Shown here: positions 1-10,844 of the stretch, one piece after another
Layout: each line of letters begins with the position of its first letter
How positions within the stretch are numbered: position 1 is the first letter of the stretch
Source: Vombatus ursinus
Lineage: Eukaryota > Chordata > Mammalia > Diprotodontia > Vombatidae
Reading direction: 5' to 3'
Length of the DNA: 64,000 nucleotides
NCBI RefSeq assembly: GCF_900497805.2
Contig: NW_020954626.1
Coordinates: forward strand, 6,145,959-6,209,958
The notes under the pieces: generated by a model
Database searches by the model: none
The model's input: only the letters and a program-made list of their open reading frames with translations
What the model was told of the DNA's origin: nothing
Position numbers and translations under genes: made by a program

Positions 1-732
1 GTTTCTTTCTGGCTGCTTGCAGTAATTTCTCTTTAATCTGGTAATTTTGGAATTTAGCTATTATATTCCTTGGTGTTTTCAATTTGGGATTTCTTTCAGG
101 CAGGGAGCTGTGGATTCTTTCTATAGTTATTTTACCTTTAGGTTCTAGGACTTCAGGGCAGTTTTCCTTTATGATTTCCTGAAGGATATTGTCCAGGCTC
201 TTTTTTGCATCATGACTTTCAGGTAGGCCTATAATCTTTAAATTGTCTCTCCTGGATCGATTTTCCAGGTCAGCTGTTTTACCCATGAGGTATTTTACAT
301 TTTCATCTATTTTTTCATTTTTTTGTTTCTGTTTGACTGACTCTTGCTCTCTCATACAGTCATTAGTTTACATTTGTTCAATTCTAATTTTTAACATACT
401 GTTTTTTTTTCTGTTAGATTTTGTACTTTCTTCTCCAATTGGTCGATTGTATTTTTAAGGGATTTATTTTCTTCATTGTACTTTTTTTCCAATTGGCCAA
501 TTGTGTGTTTTAGGGACATATTTTCTTCAGTGTCCTTTTTTTCCAATTGGTCAATTGTACTTTTAAAGGGCTCCTCTACCTCTTTCATTTGACTTTTAAA
601 ATCCTTCTTGAGTTCTTCTAAGAAGGCTTTTTGGGCTTCAGACCAGTTCATATTCCCTTTTGATGTTGCAGATGTGGGTTTGATAACAGTGTTGTCCTCT
701 TCAAAATTTGTCTTGATATTCAATCTTCTCAT
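1..732 (-). pseudogene. L1 ORF1 (RNA-binding chaperone protein), partial
   Basis: ORF1p is the nucleic-acid-binding, trimer-forming partner of L1 ORF2p in the L1 RNP. The ATG is at 732-730. About 113 codons are open to 391: a charged N-terminus, then NMNWSEAQKAFLEELKKDF, then a coiled coil with three QLEKK units. From about 345 down to 1 another frame reads the RRM-type region, with TADLENRSRRDNLKI, SHDAKKSLDNILQEI and ending LLQAARKK. The two blocks are separated by one frame break around the T-run near 400-410. The C-terminal domain lies off the window edge. Apart from that break the frame looks intact. Confidence 0.85.
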
Positions 733-899
733 AATATGAATCTATCATATGTTTCTTTTTACTCATGGTGTTTCTTTATTCCCTGGCCTTTAAAGAGGTT
801 AAGCTCTCCTGCTGGGGAGCAGAGGGCACTGACCCAAGCTTCTTGTGTTGGGATCCTAGGTCTTGGTCACTGGCTTTGTGTGCTGGGGTCTCTTATGTT

Positions 900-1435
900 G
901 GCAATTGGAGGCTGCAGGGTTCTGGCAGCTTATCTGGTATTGGGCTGGAATCAGCAAGGCTGGGACTTTTAAGTAAATCTAGGTTGCCTGCTTTTCCCTT
1001 CCTTTAGCTTTGTTTAGCTCCTTTTAGATAAGTGCTGCCAGGTGTTTATCTGCCTGGGGCCCCTTGCGGTGTTGCCTCTCTTATTTCTGCTGAGGCACTG
1101 GGAGACCTCCCTGCTGAAGAATGCCAAGGCACCTGGTGGTTTTCTAAGCTGGTTTCCACCAGCCACCCCACCCCCACTGAGTCACTCGGAAGTACAGCTG
1201 TTGGTGTTTGCCTGCTGGACCCCCTGGGCTTCGGAATCTCCTCCTGATTGGCAGTTGGAGGCTGTAGGCTTTTCACAGCTTACCTGGTGTTGGGCTGGAA
1301 TCAACAAGGCTGGAACTTTTTGCACCTCTAGGTTGCTTTCTTCAGCTCCTTTCAGAGGAATGCTGCCGGGTGCTTATCGCCTTGGGGCCCTTTGTAGTGC
1401 TGCTTCCCTTATTACTGCTGAGGCACTGGGAGACC
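900..1435 (-). repeat. Tandemly duplicated L1 5'UTR segment
   Basis: Two copies of a roughly 200-bp block lie in the same orientation, about 330-350 bp apart: about 901-1107 and 1251-1435. Shared landmarks in order are ttggaggctg, ttgggctggaatca, aaggctgg, ctaggttgc, gggccc and gaggcactgggagacc. The copies differ by substitutions and indels. In several mammals L1 promoters consist of tandem 5'UTR monomers, and this looks like a two-copy version. The alternative is a chance internal duplication in this one copy. Confidence 0.75.
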
Positions 1436-1571
1436 AGTTTGCTGGGCTACTGCACTGCTGCTTCCCATCTTTCTTCTGGTTCAGCTGTTCCAGGGTTTTT
1501 TTCTGGGGTGATATTTTCTGGGTTTTCAGAGGTTGATAGGAGAGGGTGAGAGCGACTACCTTTTTACTCCA

Positions 1572-1580
1572 CCATCTTGG
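1572..1580 (-). promoter_or_regulatory. YY1-like site at the L1 5' end
   Basis: On the minus strand the element reads CCAAGATGG about 10 bases from its 5' end. Human L1 has a YY1 site in the same place that sets the transcription start. The same core is found at the two other L1 5' ends of this window. That it works here is inferred from position and sequence only. Confidence 0.5.
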
Positions 1581-1590
1581 CTCCCAGAAG

Positions 1591-2837
1591 TGGAAGTCCC
1601 CACAAAATATTTAATGGATATTAAATAACTCCTTACTCCTTTGAAACAGATCAAACTCCTTTCTCAATACAAACTTGATTTAAGAGGTTAAGCACACTAT
1701 TTAAATTCTTTTTCCACTCCTTTGGGAATTTTTTCTATTATTGTAAATGAACCCAATATGTTCATGACTCCTCCAAATTCATGGGGAGAAAAAGTCCTAT
1801 ACCTTGTCACATTAGAGCTAGTGCATTTGCTGCAGGAGCAGGACCAATCCTACCATCACACCTTCCATGTGTGGATTTTATTTCCATACAAAATCATGCA
1901 AGGTTCCTTAACAGATTTAACACAACAGCAGAAATAACTTTAAAGGACTATCTGGTCATCAATATCAAGCTAGCTATTAAGCAAAGAGAAATATATTCAC
2001 TAAAGTGTTTACCACTATCATAGATTCTCCATTGTAGTGTTAATGAACATATTGGAGAGAGAGGTAGAAGGAAAGGGAGGGAGAGAGGAAAGGGACAGAA
2101 GAGGAAGAGAAGGGCTCAGGAGAAGAGCACAATGGCAATAGGTCTCCAGGGGATGGGGGGGGAGAAGTAGCTATGCCATGCAGTCTTGGAGGACCACAAG
2201 GTAAAAATAAAAGATGGTGGTTGCCAATTCACTACTCTCTTGCCTCTAGCCCTAATCCCACCCACCATATTAGCACCCCATATCAAAACCCTAGTCACCT
2301 AGTGCTAGTTATGGGTCTATGTCATACCAAATACTTCACTAAGGGGTTTTCTGTTTCTTCTTTACAGATATATCAGGGGAATTAATTTTCTGCTGCACTG
2401 GAAAACTCCCATGGAGTTAGGCATCCACATTTTGGCTCCTTGGGGTCAGACAGACCTTCTGGCTCTTTGCTAAGGGACATAGGAACACCAAACAGGAGTT
2501 GCTGGTCACTCATCCTTTAGCAAGGACTAAAACATGTTTTCCTCTCCAGAAGTTCCTAACACTGTCAGATTACACCTACAGAAGCTTCTGTATTGTGATT
2601 CAGTGATTTCAAAATTATTAAAATGAGTGCTCCTACAACAAAATGAATTTTTGAACTGCATTTTATTGTAGGAACACATTAGTAAAGAAGGGTTTTTAAT
2701 ATCTCTTTGAATTAGAAAGAACAAAAAGTGACAATTGGCTTAGAACCTTTACATAACCTAGAAATCCACATCAGCAGAAAGGAAAAAATATTAAATATTA
2801 AAGCCTGACATTAACACCAAGAATATTGTATAAATTA
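1591..2837. other. No recognised gene or repeat; purine-rich patch
   Basis: AT-rich sequence with no convincing coding frame or repeat that I recognise. A GGGA/GAGA-rich patch lies at about 2053-2118. Short open frames here have no family features. Confidence 0.5.
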
Positions 2838-3420
2838 TAGGTGCTCATGTCTGTCTCCTATTCAATAATCTTCAGTGATTCCCCAATCAATGCCTCTAGT
2901 ATAGGATACAAAATCCTAAGACTCTCATGTAAAGGCTAGCACAATTTTGTTCCCACCAACCTTACTGGTCTTATTTCATGTTACTCCTTTTCATTCACTC
3001 CCACTTTACAATCAAACTGTCCTACCAGCTTCCCAACATGGCCAGCATTCAATCTCCTACCTCCTTGCCTTTGAATGGGCTGTTCTCTAAGTCCCTAATT
3101 CACTCCTTCCTCACCTCCACCTCAAAAAATCCCTAGTTTCCTCCAAGGCATAGTTCAGGTACTGCTTCCTATAGTAGGTGTTTTTCAATGTCCCCATTTG
3201 TTACCTTTCTCAACCTTTTCCAACTTTCATGTTTCATTTTGCATACATTTTTACATTTATTTATCTGTTTATGTCTTATATTTCCCAGTAGAACATAAGC
3301 TCCTTGAGGTCAGAGATTTGTCCAAGTTTTGTCTTTGTGTCCCTATTATCCAGCACAATGCCTTGCACACAGTAGGTACTTAATAGATTGTTTAATTGAA
3401 GCAATTAAACTGCCCTAACT
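2838..3420 (+). mobile_element. L2 LINE, 3' part
   Basis: Old L2-type sequence showing the usual order: a pyrimidine-rich block with tcactcccac, the ctccttgccttt...gggctgttc region, and then the L2 3' end (agaacataagctccttgagg, cacaatgccttgcacacagtagg, acttaatagattg). It is decayed and has no open frame of note. L2 was active in early mammals. Confidence 0.85.
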
Positions 3421-3715
3421 TTGTATTAGTTGATCATTACCATTGCTGTGGCACGCACAAAAGTATTTAGCAGTGACCTGATGTTCTGTACTTCTGGGAA
3501 GTATTGTTAGGTGAAGCATTTGATAATGACTCAATTTGTCAGTGGATTTATGCTCTCATCCATGTGGGTCCTTCCTCCAAAGATGCAGATCACAAACCAG
3601 CCATGCTTTCCAACTTTCTGGGATTTTGTCCATGTCCTCCCATGAATTTTCCCATATAGAATCTACCTCGTGTAGTAGAGTTCTTCTTGTTTCCTTGATA
3701 TTTTATGTATGCCAA

Positions 3716-3958
3716 GGACAGCTAGGTGGAGTAGTGGATAGAGTGCTGGGCCTGGAGTCAGGAAAACTCATTTTCCTGAGTTCAAATCCAGCCTCAAACT
3801 AGTGTGTGACCCTAGACAGGTCACTTAACCCTGCTTCCCTCAGTTTCCTAATGATCTAGAGAAGGAAATGCCAAACCACTCCAGTATCTTTGCCAAGAAA
3901 ATCCCAAAAGGGGTCACAAAGAGTTGGACGTGACTGAAAAACAACTGAACAACAACAA
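3716..3958 (+). mobile_element. tRNA-derived SINE with RTE-like tail (WSINE1/MAR1 type)
   Basis: Begins ggacagctaggtggagtag, with a Pol III B-box-like gagttcaaatcc. The body has cagtttcct and ccactccagtatctttgcca. The tail is ggggtcacaaagagttggac followed by gactgaa and (caa)n. The (caa)n tail, instead of poly(A), and its likeness to the RTE 3' end at 12970-13010 point to RTE-driven movement. Close to full length at about 243 bp. Confidence 0.9.
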
Positions 3959-4079
3959 GGAATCACGTGGGATGTCTACCCCTCATTGTTGCCGAGCCTA
4001 TCCTTTTTTCCCCTACATACATTTTTCAAATGTTATGCTTGACATCACTTCTCCTATATAATTTGTAGATTTAGGATCA

Positions 4080-4385
4080 TAAGAGTATGGATTTAGAGCT
4101 GAAAAGCACCTTAGTGGTCATCAGGCCCTTCCTTTTACAAATGAGGAAGCTGAGGTCCAGAGAGGTTAAGTCTTAAGACTATCTTTTGCTTCTTTTTGTA
4201 TCCCCAGGATTTAACACAGTGCCTGGCATACAGTAGTCACTTAATAAATGTTTGTCTGTTTGATTGATTGATTGGTTAAGTAACACCCCCCCCCAGTCAC
4301 ACAACTACTAAATATCTGAGGCAGGATGTTAATTCAGGCCTTCCAGACTCCAAGTCCAGCACTCTATTGCTCCCTACACTTTATT
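4080..4385 (-). mobile_element. MIR-family SINE, split by an L2-type tail
   Basis: Minus-strand MIR-superfamily hallmarks are acaaatgaggaagctgagg, agagaggttaag and cacacaactacta, ending in ccaagtccagcactcta. The element is interrupted at 4172-4273 by an L2/THER-like 3' tail flanked by a short direct repeat. Ancient CORE-SINE, heavily decayed. Confidence 0.75.
4172..4273 (+). mobile_element. L2/THER-like 3' tail inserted in a MIR
   Basis: Shows the L2-type tail (cacagtgcctggcatacagtag, acttaataaatgtttg) ending in (attg)n. It is bounded by ggttaagt at 4164-4171 and again at 4274-4281, an apparent 8-bp target-site duplication. Only about 100 bp, so it is either a 5'-truncated L2 or a THER-type SINE. 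Confidence 0.65.
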
Positions 4386-4537
4386 TAGTATGTACTTCTA
4401 CCTCTCATTTATAATGAGATTGTATTACAATCTGCTCATGCCCTCCATTCACTTCTCCATTGCCCCTTAGGTAATACTCAATCTCAATTCTTCAAAGACA
4501 ATTCCATAATTCTTGGCCACACATTAATGAAAGAACA

Positions 4538-4585
4538 TGTGTGTGTGTGTGTGTGTGTGTACACACATATATACACACACATATT
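4538..4585. repeat. (GT)n/(ACAT)n microsatellite
   Basis: About 11 GT repeats run into an acacatatat stretch. Simple sequence. Confidence 0.9.
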
Positions 4586-4769
4586 TATCTCCCAAATGAA
4601 TAATACATTTCAAACATGTTATAATAATGTTCTCAAATGCCTCTCTGCCCATATGTCTTAATTATCGCTGACTGTTGTACCACAGTTTAATTCATGGAAA
4701 TCACTGAAAACTGACATCTTTTCCTAACTTCCATGTTCTGATTAACAGTATCATCATTATCCATATATC

Positions 4770-4915
4770 CCAAACTATAAACTATGGAGTCATGCCATCT
4801 ATATGACCTTGGGAAAGTCAATTCACTCTCTGCCTCAGTTTCCTCATCTGTAAAATGGCTCAGTTGGACATAATGATCTTGATGGTCCCTTTCAATTCTA
4901 ATTCATATGATCTCT
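4770..4915 (+). mobile_element. MIR-family SINE
   Basis: Plus-strand MIR core: tgaccttgggaaagtcaatt, ctgcctcagtttcctcatct and gtaaaatgg, followed by a diverged 3' part. The 5' tRNA-like head is not clear. Confidence 0.7.
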
Positions 4916-4924
4916 GACATTCTT

Positions 4925-5445
4925 TTTATCCATGCCTTATATCCAATACATCAATAATCTATGTCTATTCTTCAGAGTGTCACCATTTCCTTTCTCTCTC
5001 CTACTGCCCAAGACCAAACTCTCAATAACCTATGCCCAGGTGACCGCAGACTTCAGACTCATTTTTTACCAAGTCAAATTCTTCTTGACTTTAATCATGC
5101 TCTCAGAATCTAGTCCCCACGCAAGATCAATTTATCATGGGCTAAGAAACTTATGAAGAATTACAATTGGAAATTTGGAAGCACTAAGCTTTTGTTCTTT
5201 TATACCCTTCTGCCCCAGTTACTTCTATCTGAGCCAACCTTGGTTCACTTCTCAGCTCCATTCCTTATACTCCAGACTTTTTCAATCCTCATGCATCTGC
5301 TTTTCATTTCTTTTTCATGGGTCATCTTTCACCATAGAGTATAAGCTCCTTGAGGGCAGGTAATATCTTTCTTTTTACACAATTTGTATTCCCAGCACTT
5401 AGCACAGTGCCTGGCTCATAGCACACATTTAACAGACTTCCGCTA
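4925..5445 (+). mobile_element. L2 LINE, 3' part
   Basis: L2 blocks in order: a pyrimidine-rich stretch around 4990-5060, a diverged middle, then agtataagctccttgagggc and cacagtgcctggctcatagc at the 3' end. Old and indel-rich; the 5070-5200 section matches less well. Confidence 0.65.
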
Positions 5446-6064
5446 TCTAAGGTAGCTGGTTATCTATCATAAAACATTGTTAATAATTTTGACCCTCACA
5501 AAGTAAGGATTCAAAAGTTCCTCTTACCCTTTCTGACATCATGATTTACAGTTGGCTGCAGTAGATTCTTCAGTCTACTGTGTCACTGATCTAGTCAGGG
5601 CTAGTACAGCTGCTTTTATTTCTATTTAGGGGACTTATCATTCTAGTCATTTTCTAGATGTATGATTTTATTCACAGCAACTTGAATAACAATACTATAT
5701 CAGAAATTCCCAGGGCACAATGCAAAAAGCCCCAGTCAACAGTAATTTAGCTCTAATGAGAAGTGCAAGAAGTGTCTGGTGACCCAGTAAACTGCAAATT
5801 AAAATGCACAGCTAACATCCTGGGCCACAGTATAGAAGACAGGACTTTTTTTTAGCTCCTGCCACTCTGGAGAGATTTCAAATCAAGGTTGCTTCTCACA
5901 TTCTGGCTGAGTCAGCTTCATCTCACATTGAGCTCTTCATTGAATGTTTATCCTTGGAGGTTATTTCAAGAATTAAATACCCCTGCGATAGAAATAACCC
6001 TGCCCCACTCACCCACCTTGCCCACAAAACCCAAATAAATATGATTAATACAACACCCAGATGA
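5446..6064. other. No recognised feature
   Basis: AT-rich unique-looking sequence. No coding frame of note and no repeat that I recognise. Confidence 0.5.
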
Positions 6065-6262
6065 GTAGATAACAATACTAACATTTGCATGACATTGTAA
6101 GGTTTAATCCTTAAAACAGCTCTGTGAAGGAGGTGCTATTATTATCCCCATTTTATAGATAAGGAAATTGAGGCTGAGAGAGATTAAGTAACTTGCCCAG
6201 GGTCACACAGCTTGTTGTGTCTGAGGTGGGACTGATTCAAGGGCCACTACACTATGCACAAC
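6065..6262 (-). mobile_element. MIR-family SINE
   Basis: Minus-strand MIR: attattatccccattttatag, gaaattgaggctgagagaga and cttgcccagggtcacacagc, ending near the tRNA-like head at the right. One of the better preserved MIRs here. Confidence 0.8.
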
Positions 6263-6964
6263 AGATGTACTTTAGAAAAGCTGTCCTCACAACAGAGTTT
6301 AATCTGGGAGGAATGGAGCACTAGATCAGAGATTAGCAAGAGAACCTAGGAAACAAAGCTTCAGAGACAGTAAGAGGGGCTGAGAAGGTTGAATCTCTAG
6401 GTGGATGTGCTATGCATGGGGATGGAGACAGATAAGCTTTTATATTTGAAAAATTTGGGTTCCTGGGCCATTGGGGCCCTTTAAAGTTTTAACTCTCCCT
6501 GCATTGCACCAAGACACATCTTTTTCATATAACATTCATTTTCCCAAACCAATCCTAGGTTAATTTTACAAGTAGACTCTTAATTATTTGTTGAAATTTA
6601 ATAACTCAGCTAATGAGTGAGTTCTATCATCTCAGCATGGAGCTGTACTTTGGAAGAAGAAATTGTTCCTCGACTGAAAAGAGATTGGCCTCATCACATT
6701 TATTTTCTGGATGTAGTTAGTTCATTCTGATGTTTCCCTACTCTCAGAAACTGACAGAATTTAAACAAAGATTCATCCAATAGTATAAACTCCTCTGAAT
6801 TTTCTCCCATAGGTCAAACACCTAAAAGATCACCATCAGGCAAAGAATTGTATAGAGCCAATAACTAAAAACAACAGAATTAACAAACAGATGTACAGCT
6901 TGGATGTTACTCTGATACCATCCAAAGAGTAAAAGAAGCAAAGAAAGACCTCTATCTCATTGGG
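6263..6964. other. No recognised feature
   Basis: Unique-looking AT-rich DNA. A short minus-strand open frame at 6836-7021 has no family features. Confidence 0.5.
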
Positions 6965-7172
6965 TACACTAGGGGATAGTGAAAAGAGCTCTGAACTGGG
7001 AGTCAGAAGACTTAGGTTCAATTCATCTCCACCATTTATTAGCTATAAGACTTTAAGCAAAGCAAAGCAAATCACTTTTCTTTTTACAACCTCAGTTTCA
7101 TCATCTATAAAATTATTAGATTGTACCAAGTGATGTCCAAACTCCCTTTTAGTTCTTCTATTCAGTGATTTT
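6965..7172 (+). mobile_element. MIR-family SINE
   Basis: Shows gggagtcagaagacttaggt, agctataagactttaagcaa and cctcagtttcatcatct, with a 3' part ending before the SINE at 7175. Decayed. Confidence 0.7.
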
Positions 7173-7174
7173 GT

Positions 7175-7437
7175 GGAACAGTTAGGTGGTACAATGGATA
7201 GACTGCCAGCCCTCGAGTCAGAAAGACTCATTTTCCTGAGTTCAAATCTAGCTCCAGGCACTTACTAGCTGTGTGACCATAGGCAAGTCACTTAACCCTA
7301 TTTGCCTCAGTTTCTCATCCATAAAATGAGCTGGAGAAGGAAAGGGCAAGCCACTCCAGTATCTTTGCTGAGAAAACCTCAAATAGAGTCATGAAAAATT
7401 GAACACGACTGAAAAAAATGTCTGAACAAAAACAATA
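7175..7437 (+). mobile_element. tRNA-derived SINE with RTE-like tail
   Basis: Head ggaacagttaggtggtac, B-box-like gagttcaaatct, core ctagctgtgtgaccataggc, then gctggagaaggaaagggcaa and a tail with gaacacgactgaa and caaaaacaa. Full-length or nearly so. Confidence 0.88.
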
Positions 7438-8840
7438 GAACATGGCCAGGAATCTCACAGGTTAAGGTATGAAGGGTGTATGATTGGCCCTATTTGAGAA
7501 AATACCTACACAATATGATTACTCCAATTGACCTGTGATCTCATTAACATCCCTCCACTGATTGAGATACCCATTCATTATTTGCTGTTCCTGAAACTTT
7601 CATCCATATTCCCACAAGTCCACCACGAGAAATCCACCCAAAGTTCTGAAAATATTCCTAGTTTTCTCCTGATATCAAAAGCACATCAGTAGAATTGTTC
7701 AATGGTTATTCCCTGGCTCTCACCCTACAACCAGCCCATCTTCTTTTTCAGTTATACATTTCTTTGATGATTTATTTTAATCTAGTTGTTCATAGGTCCT
7801 GATTTTTAATAAACAGATTACTCAAGCACACCACTGTCTTATGATACTTGATTTTAATTTTTTTTTTTTGGAAAACTGGTATTCCACAACTTTCAGTCAT
7901 GAAACAAAACTTGAAAAATATTATTAAAAAGAAAAGACAGGCCTTTGTTTAAAGGAGAAGTTTAGAATCATTAAAGGAAAGCTACAATTTCCCACAGGAA
8001 ATTCAGTTCACTCACCTCTTTCTGAGTAATTCTGGGTCCAATCTGTTGTTCATTTAAGTATCTGTCTAAGTGCTTGATAGACACAGAAATAGACAGAGGT
8101 GATAGACAGATATATAATAGATAGATGAATTCTATTAGTTGTCCACAAAATTGCATGCCTCAGTCTAGACAAAAGGTAACTTTCACTTACTTGGTTCTTC
8201 CTGTGTAGATGTTTTATATATGCTCTTTCTACTGGCTGTCAATCACATCCAGGAGGTTCTGCAATATTCCAAGAATTAGCATAACTAAAACATTGTCATT
8301 AGCAATAGGAGTATCTGGGGGACCTTACCATCTGCAGGAAATCCCTCTTCAGCTTGGACTCTAAACCCAAACTCCTCCATGAGAGTGGCAAATAACCCTT
8401 GCTAAGCATATGCATCTCTGTTGTATGCCTCACTTGATATAAATAATCGAAGGATTATCTCTTTATATAATTCAAGGGATCTTGAGTAATTTTGATGAAT
8501 AGGTGAGAGATGCCCCATTGGAAAGGTTTTTAATGTGGTATTTTGCTCTAACAAATCAATGCTTTTTGATCATCAACAAATAATCACAATGGTACCTTGT
8601 ATTCTCTATGTGTTTCAGTTATGGAAGGTAAAGATATGTTTTGCTATCAAATATTCATTGTAAACACTTGTCTTCTCCCTACTAATACCATTCTTGAAGA
8701 TGTCACTGATGTGTGTGTAGCAGCATCCTCAGAGTTATTTCCTCAGTTTGAATTCACACTCAAGGATTGGTTCCCCAAAGATTTTTTAAATTTTTCATTT
8801 GTAACATTAGTTGCCATGAGCAAAGAATTCATCATTTGAG
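7438..8840. other. No recognised gene or repeat
   Basis: About 1.4 kb of AT-rich unique-looking DNA with a T-run near 7858-7870. Small open frames at 7971-8156 (-) and 8597-8839 (+) show no domain. No promoter or splice pattern that I would defend. Confidence 0.5.
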
Positions 8841-8844
8841 TGGT

Positions 8845-9760
8845 CAAATGACATAAACAGTTCCAAAAACAAGAATTTCAAACTATTAACAACTACATGA
8901 AAGAATGTTCCAAACAGCTAATAATAAGAGAAATATGAATCAAAACAACCCTGAGGTTTTACTTCAATAGGAGTAGTAAATGTTGGTGAAGTTATGGGAA
9001 AATATGCCCACTGTTATATATTCCTGGTAGAGCTGTGGATCAGTACATCTATTTTGGAAAACAATCTGAAATTAGGCAAATAAAGGGATTAAAATGTCTG
9101 TGCTCTTTGACCCAGAGAGTTATCATACTTATACCCCAAAGAAATAAATGATAAAAACAAAGTCTCCATATATGTGAAAATATTTGTAACAGCACTTCTT
9201 GTGAAAGCAAGGAATTAGAAACAAAGAAGCCCACTGATTAGAGAATAGCTAAAGAAATTGCGGTATTTATGTCTAATGAAATATTACTGTATTGTAATAA
9301 ATGATGACTATGACAGATACAAAGAAGCATGAAAAGACCTGCATTAACTGACACAGAGTTAACAGAGTCAAATATGTGTGCATGCACGCATGTGTTTGCA
9401 TGTGAATTGTATGTTTGTATGAGAACACATGTATATGTCTGCACACAGAATCACTAAAACAACATAAATGAAAAGAACTATAAAAAAAGAATCAGAAGCC
9501 AAGGTTGGAAAATTGTGCAGAACAAGCCTGGCTTAAAAGAAGAGATATGAGAAGACACCCCCACCTCTTTGTAGAAGTGAGAGGTCCATAAGTGTATATT
9601 GTACATATTTTCAGACTTTGTTGATATATTTATCAGTTGTGTTGCTTTTTTTTCCTCTTCTTTTTCATCTTAAAAATATGATTGGTTATATGGGATGGCT
9701 CTCTAAGAAGGAGAAGAGGATGGATACAGGAGAAAACTATGGTGATATAAATAAAAACAT
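8845..9760 (+). mobile_element. L1 LINE, 3' end of ORF2 plus 3'UTR
   Basis: Decayed L1 3' end. It parallels the old L1 at 15150-15990, with ctaataataagagaaatatg, the gttatgggaaaatatgcccac block and ggaatactac-like text near 9275. In L1 terms this is the ORF2 C-terminal region followed by 3'UTR. It is 5'-truncated, as most L1 insertions are. Confidence 0.7.
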
Positions 9761-9764
9761 AAAG

Positions 9765-9840
9765 GCATAAATATACATATATGTACACACAAATACATGG
9801 ATATATACGTACATATATACATATATGTGTGTGTGTAATT
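9765..9840. repeat. AT/CA-rich microsatellite
   Basis: Degenerate (tatacata)n with (gt)n at the right end. Confidence 0.75.
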
Positions 9841-10129
9841 TGTCATCAAGCGACCAGAATACTGGTAAATAAGCCTTTCTGTGCTTGGACTGGCCCTCAG
9901 AAAGCAGATATATCCTCTTACCAAGACTGTTCTTGCAGCCTTTCCAACATGGTAGCCATAGCTTCTGCATGCTTACCATTGTCTTGTGCCTTGATGAGGA
10001 GGATTTTGTGAACGCCTAACATTACAATTCCATTTAAATATCACATACCATGTAGTACAAACTTTGTCTCTATATATTTTGCATCCAACTATGGCCTCTT
10101 CAGTTACAAATGTTAGTCAACCAATAGAC

Positions 10130-10790
10130 CAATCAATCAAGCATTTATTTATTATGTGTCAGGTATTATATTAGGTGCTGGGGATACAAATTTAATGAAT
10201 GCAATGTAACTAGAGAATCTCTATTTACAAGGAACATACAGTCTAATGGGGAAGATAATAAATACATATGTAATCATATACAAAATAAACATGAGAACAA
10301 ATACAAAGTAGCCAAATACAAGATAGTTTTGGAGGGAGGGTTCCAACAGTGGGGGAATGGTAGGAGGAAATTGGGAAAAGCTTTACATATAAAGTGACAT
10401 TTGAAGGAAGAGAGGGTTTCTATGAGGCAGAGGTAAAGGCATGTGGCATTCCAGTGCCAAGGCATGCAGTTGGAAGGTGGGGAGCCTTGTATGAGAAAGA
10501 TAATACAGTTTGGCTAGATGGCAGAGTGTGGGAGGAAAGAAAATATTCAATGGAAAGGTAGGCTATGAAGGGCTTTAAAAACTTAAGTTAATATTTAATC
10601 CTGGAGGTAACAGGAAGGGAAATGCCATGGTTATATTTGCTTTTAAGGAAGATCACTGGCAGCAGTGTATAAGATAGCCAGGAACAGTGAGATATTTGAG
10701 GAAGAAAGACCAACCAGGAGGCTGTTATGACAATCTAGGCAAGAACCAATGAAGCCTGAAGTAAGGTGGTAACTGTGTGTTACTGACTAA
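10130..10790 (-). mobile_element. L2-like LINE, inverted
   Basis: Starts with aatcaatcaagcatttattt, then aggtgctggggatacaaat and cagtctaatggggaagataa, which are the reverse of the L2 3' end. About 550 bp of matching upstream sequence continues rightwards (gtgacatttgaaggaag, tgaagggctttaaaa, aggaggctgttatgacaatc). L2/CR1 group; the exact subfamily is unclear. Confidence 0.65.
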
Positions 10791-10844
10791 AGTGACTAAA
10801 ATTTGTTCTCGGTTTAAGTGTTTGAATTTTTTGTAGCAGTATAT

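Larger units (their letters stand above)
1..1590 (-). mobile_element. L1 LINE, 5' end (5'UTR and ORF1), runs off the left edge
   Basis: Read on the minus strand, this starts near 1590 with the L1-type start GGGAGCCAAGATGGTGGAG. A GC-richer 5'UTR of about 850 bp follows, then ORF1 from 732. The ORF1 conserved domain is still being read at base 1, so the rest of the element lies outside the window. The 5' end matches the other two L1 5' ends here (32.7 kb and 58.2 kb) and the reading frame is mostly open, so this is among the younger repeats. L1 moves by target-primed reverse transcription; a complete 5' end means this was not a truncated insertion. Confidence 0.9.

Noticed and set aside
1042-1536. 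164-codon plus-strand open frame
   Set aside because: Antisense of the GC-rich L1 5'UTR; its repeats come from the duplicated 5'UTR blocks.
2340-2380. Splice-acceptor-like cttctttacag as an exon edge
   Set aside because: No open frame with coding character follows; such words are common by chance.
3716-3800. tRNA gene suggested by an A-box/B-box-like head
   Set aside because: The head belongs to a SINE repeated many times here and does not fold into a full tRNA cloverleaf with an intact acceptor stem that I can see.
4538-4585. CRISPR-like array or other spaced repeats
   Set aside because: Only microsatellites and interspersed transposons; no regular repeat-spacer pattern in the window.
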